Shown here: positions 60,365 to 64,000 of the stretch, piece after piece | How positions within the stretch are numbered: position 1 is the first letter of the stretch | Layout of the letters: each line of letters begins with the position of its first letter | Origin: Streptomyces resistomycificus | GTDB taxonomy: Bacteria; Actinomycetota; Actinomycetes; Streptomycetales; Streptomycetaceae | Direction: 5' to 3' | Length of the DNA stretch: 64,000 bases | Assembly: GCF_001514265.1 (NCBI RefSeq) | Contig: NZ_KQ948999.1 | Span: 124,001 to 188,000, forward strand | The notes under the pieces: model-generated | Databases searched by the model: none | What the model saw: the letters and a program-made list of their open reading frames with translations, nothing else | What the model was told of the DNA's origin: nothing | Made by a program: the position numbers and the translations under genes

Positions 60365-60390
60365 GTGGGGGAGGGTCAGCCCTCCCCCAC
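60365..60390. terminator. terminator between GH3 and the small ORF
   Basis: GTGGGGGAGGG / CCCTCCCCCAC, 11-bp stem with 4-nt loop, between convergent genes. The loop holds the small ORF's stop codon. Confidence 0.7.
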
Positions 60391-60633
60391 CGACTCGAAC
60401 CGCCACCGATGCACCGCCCGCGTGACCAACTCGGCTTCCGGCTCCGGCAGTTCGGGCAGTTCGGCGTCGTAGGCAGCGTTCCACCAGGTGATCACGAGCA
60501 CCCTGTCGCCCGGCGCCCGGAGCGTCTCCCGGCGCAGTGGCGTACCGGGCAGCCGCTGCGCCCGCGCCCAGGCCAGCAGTTCGCCGCCGCGCCCGTCGGC
60601 CGCCCGTGCCTCCCACATCAACGCGACCGTCAC
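60376..60633 (-). CDS. small ORF coupled to tsaD
   Basis: 85 residues; the GTG overlaps the tsaD stop (GTGA). The sequence (MWEARAADGRGGELLAWARA, VLVITWWNAAYDAELPEL) looks soluble and codon-biased, ending just before the GH3 terminator. Family not recognised; a ferredoxin-like small protein is possible. Confidence 0.7.
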   Translation of the reverse strand: MTVALMWEARAADGRGGELLAWARAQRLPGTPLRRETLRAPGDRVLVITWWNAAYDAELPELPEPEAELVTRAVHRWRFESVGEG

Positions 60634-61715
60634 GGGTAGAGGTTCCCGTCGCTGACCTCGTGGACGTGGTCGTGTCCGGGGACATGGGGTTCGGTCACCG
60701 GCAGCGAGGAGTCCGCCGACAGGTCCCAGCCGGACGCCGGCCGGTTGCGGGCGACCATCTCCGCGCCCAGCGCCGCGACCATCGCCCCGTTGTCGGTGCA
60801 CAGCTTGGGCCGCGGCACCCGCAGCCGGATCCCGGCCGCCTCGCAGCGCTCCTGGGCCAGCACCCGCAGCCGCGAGTTGGCGGCCACGCCGCCGCCGATC
60901 ATCAGGTGGTCGACGCCCTCGTCCTTGCAGGCCCGCACCGCCTTCCGGGTCAGCACGTCCACGACCGCCTCCTGGAAGGAGGCCGCCACGTCACGCACCG
61001 GCACCTCCTCCCCCGCCGCCCGCTTCGCCTCGATCCAGCGGGCCACGGCCGTCTTCAGCCCCGAGAAGGAGAAGTCGTACGCCGCGTCGCGCGGCCCGGT
61101 CAGACCGCGCGGGAACGCGATGGCCGACGGGTCGCCCTCCTTCGCGTACCGGTCGATGACCGGGCCGCCCGGGAAGCCGAGGTCGAGCACGCGGGCGATC
61201 TTGTCGAAGGCCTCGCCGGCCGCGTCGTCGATGGTCGCGCCCATCGGCCGTACGTCGGAGGTGATGTCACTCGACAGCAGGAGCGAGGAGTGCCCGCCGC
61301 TGACCAGCAGCGCCATCGTGGGCTCCGGAAGCGCCCCGTGCTCCAGCTGGTCCACACAGATGTGCGAGGCCAGGTGGTTCACGCCGTACAGCGGCTTGCC
61401 GAGCGCGTAGGCGTACGCCTTCGCGGCGGAGACGCCGACGAGCAGCGCACCGGCGAGCCCCGGGCCGGCGGTCACGGCGATGCCGTCCAGGTCCCTCGCG
61501 CTCACCCCCGCCTCCTTCAGCGCGCGGTCGATGGTCGGCACCATCGCCTCGAGGTGCGCCCGGGAGGCCACCTCCGGGACGACTCCGCCGAAACGGGCGT
61601 GCTCGTCGACGCTGGAGGCGATGGCGTCGGCCAGCAGGGTGGTGCCGCGGACGATGCCGACGCCGGTCTCGTCACAGGAGGTCTCGATGCCGAGGACGAG
61701 TGGTTCGTCAGCCAT
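60630..61715 (-). CDS. tsaD: tRNA N6-threonylcarbamoyladenosine synthase subunit TsaD
   Basis: 361 residues. VLGIETSCDETGVGIV start, metal-binding HLASH in GVNHLASHICVDQ, SGLKTAVARWIEAKRA and MIGGGVAANSRLR. It transfers the threonylcarbamoyl group to A37 of ANN-decoding tRNAs with TsaB and TsaE. ATG overlaps the rimI stop. Confidence 0.97.
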   Translation of the reverse strand: MADEPLVLGIETSCDETGVGIVRGTTLLADAIASSVDEHARFGGVVPEVASRAHLEAMVPTIDRALKEAGVSARDLDGIAVTAGPGLAGALLVGVSAAKAYAYALGKPLYGVNHLASHICVDQLEHGALPEPTMALLVSGGHSSLLLSSDITSDVRPMGATIDDAAGEAFDKIARVLDLGFPGGPVIDRYAKEGDPSAIAFPRGLTGPRDAAYDFSFSGLKTAVARWIEAKRAAGEEVPVRDVAASFQEAVVDVLTRKAVRACKDEGVDHLMIGGGVAANSRLRVLAQERCEAAGIRLRVPRPKLCTDNGAMVAALGAEMVARNRPASGWDLSADSSLPVTEPHVPGHDHVHEVSDGNLYP

Positions 61716-62232
61716 GGATCTCGGTTCCTTGTACGCCGTTGAGGGAGGAGGAGGGGTCGGTCAGTCGCATGACGAGGGCGTCCACGTTGCCGGGCTGGTA
61801 GTAGCCGCGCCGGAAACCGATGGGCTCGAAGCCGAAGCGCGCGTAGAGCTTCTGCGCGGGGATGTTGTCGACCCGGCACTCCAGCATCACCTCAGCGCAC
61901 TCGAAGGCGGTCGCGGCCCGCAGCAGCTCGGTCAGCAGCCGTCCGCCGAGCCCGGTGCCCTGGTGGTCGCGGGAGACGGCGATGGTCTGCACGTCGGCCA
62001 GGTCACCGGCGGAGGCCAGTCCCGCGTATCCGACCAGACGCCCGTCGGCGGCCTGGGCCACCACGTACCGCCGGGTGGCCCCCGGGCCGCGCGCGTGGGC
62101 CAGCTCGGACCAGAACATGCCCCGCGACCAGGCGTCCTCGGGGAAGAGGTCCCGCTCCAGTTCGAGCACGGGGTCGATGTCCCACCAGCGCATCTCGCGC
62201 AGCCGCGGAACCACTGTCGTCGATTCGGTCAC
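61708..62232 (-). CDS. rimI: ribosomal protein/N-alpha acetyltransferase RimI
   Basis: 174 residues; GTG overlapping the tsaB stop. GNAT fold: VQTIAVSRDHQGTGLGGRLL is the acetyl-CoA site, followed by ECRVDNIPAQKLYARFGF. Located between tsaB and tsaD, as in most actinobacteria. Confidence 0.95.
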   Translation of the reverse strand: MTESTTVVPRLREMRWWDIDPVLELERDLFPEDAWSRGMFWSELAHARGPGATRRYVVAQAADGRLVGYAGLASAGDLADVQTIAVSRDHQGTGLGGRLLTELLRAATAFECAEVMLECRVDNIPAQKLYARFGFEPIGFRRGYYQPGNVDALVMRLTDPSSSLNGVQGTEIHG

Positions 62233-62885
62233 TTGGGGGTGACCACCTTGTAGTTCTTGGGGACCTGGGCGTCCGGGCGGCGCAGGTACAGCGGCCGGGG
62301 GGCGGGGAGTTCCTCGCCCGCGGCCAGTCTCTCGGCGGCCAGCGCCGCGAGCGCGGCCGCCGACACGTTCTCCGGCTCGTGCGCGACCGGGAAGGTGTCC
62401 GGGTAGAGCAGCGCACCCGCGCCGACGGCCGGCAGTCCGGCGACCCGGTCGGCGATGTCCGCGGGGCGGTCGACGGCGGGGTCGGTGAGCCGGGTGCGCG
62501 AGTCGGCGTACGTCGCCCAGTAGACCTCCTTGCGCCGGGCGTCGGTCGCCACGACGAAGGGGCCGCTTTCGACGTCGGCCGCGTACGCGAGGCCGTCGAG
62601 GGTGCACACGCCGTGCACGGGCACGCCGAGCGCGAGCCCGAAGGTGTCCGCGGTCATCAGGCCGACGCGCAGCCCGGTGTACGGCCCGGGGCCGGTGCCG
62701 ACGACCACACCGGTGACGGCGTCGAGCTTGAGGCCGGCCTCGGTGAGCACACGGTCGACGGCCGGCAGCAGCAGCTCACCGTGTCGGCGCGCGTCCACCT
62801 GGCTCGACGAGGCGATGACGTCCGTGCCGTCGTGCAGGGCGACGGTCACGGCGGGGGTGGCGGTATCCAGAGCGAGCAAGAGCAC
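62229..62885 (-). CDS. tsaB: TsaB, TsaD partner
   Basis: 218 residues. ASKHA-type LLALDTATPAVTVALHDG, RRHGELLLPAVDRVL, GTGPGPYTGLRVGLMTA. It lacks the TsaD metal site and acts as its scaffold. First gene of a four-gene overlapping operon; tsaE is not in this window. Confidence 0.95.
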   Translation of the reverse strand: MLLLALDTATPAVTVALHDGTDVIASSSQVDARRHGELLLPAVDRVLTEAGLKLDAVTGVVVGTGPGPYTGLRVGLMTADTFGLALGVPVHGVCTLDGLAYAADVESGPFVVATDARRKEVYWATYADSRTRLTDPAVDRPADIADRVAGLPAVGAGALLYPDTFPVAHEPENVSAAALAALAAERLAAGEELPAPRPLYLRRPDAQVPKNYKVVTPK

Positions 62886-62986
62886 GCAAACAGCCTACGG
62901 CTCCCGCGACGCGGGCACGGCCGTCCAGGCCGGGTGGCCCGCTGCTGCTACGGTCACGGCAAAGTGGGACGAACTGCACAAGGCAG

Positions 62987-63571
62987 ATGAGGTGGACGAC
63001 GGTGGCAAGCAGCAGCGCCGGATTCGTGGCCGGGCTCACCGCGGCGGCCCTGGCGTCGGTCGGCTTCCTCGCCTACCAGGCCGCTGCGGGCGTTCCGGCG
63101 GCCGATACCGCCATGCCGGACGTGCGGAGCTCACCCGCGAGGGCCGCCGCGGGGGACGCCTCGAAGGCGCCCCTGCCCATGAGGAACCCCGCCGCGCTGC
63201 CCGACCGTTCCGGCACCGGTCAGCGCGTCGTGTACTCGCTGGACTACGACCGGGTGTGGCTGGTCGACGAGGACGGCAGGGTCAGCCGCACCTTCGGGGT
63301 CACCCCCGGCTCGGTCGACCCGGCGCCGGGCACCTACCGGGTGACGTCCCGCTCGAACTCGGTCACCGGCACCGACGGCACCCCCATCGAGCACGTCGTG
63401 CGCTTCACCAACGTCAAAGGCGTGGCCGTCGGCTTCAGCGCGGCGGTGGACGGCTCCAGGCCGGTCACCGACCCCACGGTCAAGACGGGCGGCATCCGCG
63501 AGACCCGGCCGGACGGCGACGCGATGTGGACCTTCGCGACGATCGGCGAGAAGGTCGTCGTCACCCGTTAG
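62987..63571 (+). CDS. L,D-transpeptidase-fold protein lacking catalytic residues
   Basis: 194 residues; ATG 62987 (AAGG upstream) or GTG 63002. N-terminal membrane anchor (SSAGFVAGLTAAALASVGFL), then a YkuD-like core (RVVYSLDYDRVWLVDEDGRV, GTYRVTSRSNSVTGTDG, EHVVRFTN). At the place of the SHGCxR active site it reads KTGGIRETRPDG and has no Cys or His. Structure kept but transpeptidation lost, so a binding or regulatory role is inferred. Divergent from tsaB. Confidence 0.8.
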   Translation: MRWTTVASSSAGFVAGLTAAALASVGFLAYQAAAGVPAADTAMPDVRSSPARAAAGDASKAPLPMRNPAALPDRSGTGQRVVYSLDYDRVWLVDEDGRVSRTFGVTPGSVDPAPGTYRVTSRSNSVTGTDGTPIEHVVRFTNVKGVAVGFSAAVDGSRPVTDPTVKTGGIRETRPDGDAMWTFATIGEKVVVTR

Positions 63572-63634
63572 GGGCTAGCACCCGGCCCCGCACCGGCCGC
63601 AGCCCCGGCAGCTCGCCGACCGCGCTACGCCGTG

Positions 63635-63811
63635 CTACGCCGCGTTCCGGTGCTCGGCGGGCGGGCGGCCGGCCGTCCCGGGGTCGGGCAGCCGCGGCGG
63701 GGTCGAGACCGCGCTCGCCGCGGCGCACGACGCCAGCAGGTCGCGCATGGACACCCCGGCGACGATCGCGTGCGGCCGCTGCGGCTGTGGCGTGCTCTCG
63801 GTGACCGGCAT
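63635..63811 (-). CDS. 58-residue small protein behind an iron-box-like operator
   Basis: ATG 63811 with AGGAGG 7 nt upstream, an optimal site. Sequence begins MPVTESTPQPQRPHAIVAGV, then a helix MRDLLASCAAASAVS and a Pro-rich end. A 10-bp inverted repeat lies 28 nt before the start. No family recognised. Confidence 0.6.
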   Translation of the reverse strand: MPVTESTPQPQRPHAIVAGVSMRDLLASCAAASAVSTPPRLPDPGTAGRPPAEHRNAA

Positions 63812-63838
63812 GGACGCCTCCTGGAGTTCGGGGGCGGA

Positions 63839-63862
63839 CGTAGTTAGGCAGACCTAACTACG
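63839..63862. promoter_or_regulatory. iron-box-like palindrome (IdeR/DmdR-type)
   Basis: CGTAGTTAGG-CAGA-CCTAACTACG, perfect 10-bp arms with a 4-nt centre. It carries the TTAGG / CCTAA halves of the actinobacterial iron box, but with closer spacing than the 19-bp consensus. Expected to give iron repression of the small ORF. Confidence 0.6.
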
Positions 63863-63958
63863 CATTGGATACCATGTGACCACGCCCGACACACCCAACG
63901 CAACATCTTGCCGACGTCTTGTCGGAACGTTCATCTTTCCCGGCGGACCCTCACGCCG

Positions 63959-64000
63959 TCACGCGGACAGCACGCTCAGATCCACCGTCGCCCACCGCTC
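63959..64000 (-). CDS. possible C-terminal end of a gene cut by the window edge
   Basis: The last 14 codons read ERWATVDLSVLSA then TGA in the minus strand, with G/C-biased third positions. It may be the 3' end of a gene running in from the right, but the piece is too short to identify. Confidence 0.3.
   Translation of the reverse strand, partial: ERWATVDLSVLSA

Noticed and set aside
63632..63847. Plus-strand frame over the 58-residue small ORF
   Set aside because: It would read through the iron box and lacks a ribosome site; the minus-strand ORF has AGGAGG at the right distance.

Overview
The window reads as a high-GC actinomycete chromosome, almost certainly Streptomyces. The evidence is strong third-position G/C in every convincing frame, many GTG starts with GGAGG-type ribosome sites, and the gene string guaB-like, guaB, shbA-type sigma factor, bldM, whiD, groEL1, groES, which is characteristic of the Streptomyces core chromosome. 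I saw no tRNA, rRNA, CRISPR array, insertion sequence or phage gene. The region looks like core chromosome with lineage-specific cargo at its two ends.

Layout. 0-1.7 kb: the 3' part of a TIR-STAND ATPase-membrane protein cut by the window edge. 1.8-5.8 kb: a two-component system whose kinase carries a PspC domain, divergent from a second PspC membrane protein. 5.8-10.3 kb: DoxX, membrane/TIG, DUF4429-SHOCT, class II aldolase and PPOX-fold proteins. 10.3-12.4 kb: guaA and, divergently, a chorismate mutase preceded by a leader peptide and a terminator that together look like an aromatic amino-acid attenuator. 13-15.5 kb: a membrane-anchored protein of unknown function and a sortase-anchored LAETG surface protein. 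15.6-19.1 kb: GMC oxidoreductase and succinate-semialdehyde dehydrogenase. 19.2-31.8 kb: six same-strand eukaryotic-type Ser/Thr kinase proteins. Five have intact active sites, and one of those has a repeat insert inside its catalytic core. The sixth is a pseudokinase. 32-37.2 kb: serine hydrolase, glpD, a nucleotide-sugar dehydrogenase homologue missing its catalytic residues, and a small membrane protein. 37.2-42.4 kb: GMP biosynthesis (guaB-like, guaB) and development (shbA-type sigma, bldM with a sigma-BldN promoter match, whiD). 42.4-45.8 kb: LysR, MOSC, SDR and SnoaL-like genes. 45.8-48.0 kb: groES-groEL1 with two CIRCE operators. 48.1-55.3 kb: tandem lipoprotein polysaccharide deacetylases, a THUMP-like methyltransferase, an ECF42 sigma factor with its DGPF partner, a barstar-domain protein and an LCP cell-wall ligase. 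55.4-60.3 kb: a xylan-utilisation locus (GH10-CBM2 xylanase, LacI regulator, GH3 glycosidase) with matching operators. 60.4-62.9 kb: overlapping tsaB-rimI-tsaD plus a small ORF. 63.0-64.0 kb: a degenerate L,D-transpeptidase-fold protein, a small ORF behind an iron-box-like palindrome, and the tail of another gene.

How it fits together. Three themes recur: purine nucleotide supply (guaA, guaB, guaB-like), developmental and stress regulation (bldM, whiD, sigma factors, PspC modules, kinases, CIRCE), and envelope remodelling (deacetylases, LCP, LAETG protein, serine hydrolase, LDT-fold protein). Several proteins keep a family fold but have lost catalytic residues: the pseudokinase, the sugar dehydrogenase homologue, the GuaB-like protein and the LDT-like protein. 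These and the cis-regulatory sites are the most promising leads. All family assignments come from reading motifs by eye; no database search was run.
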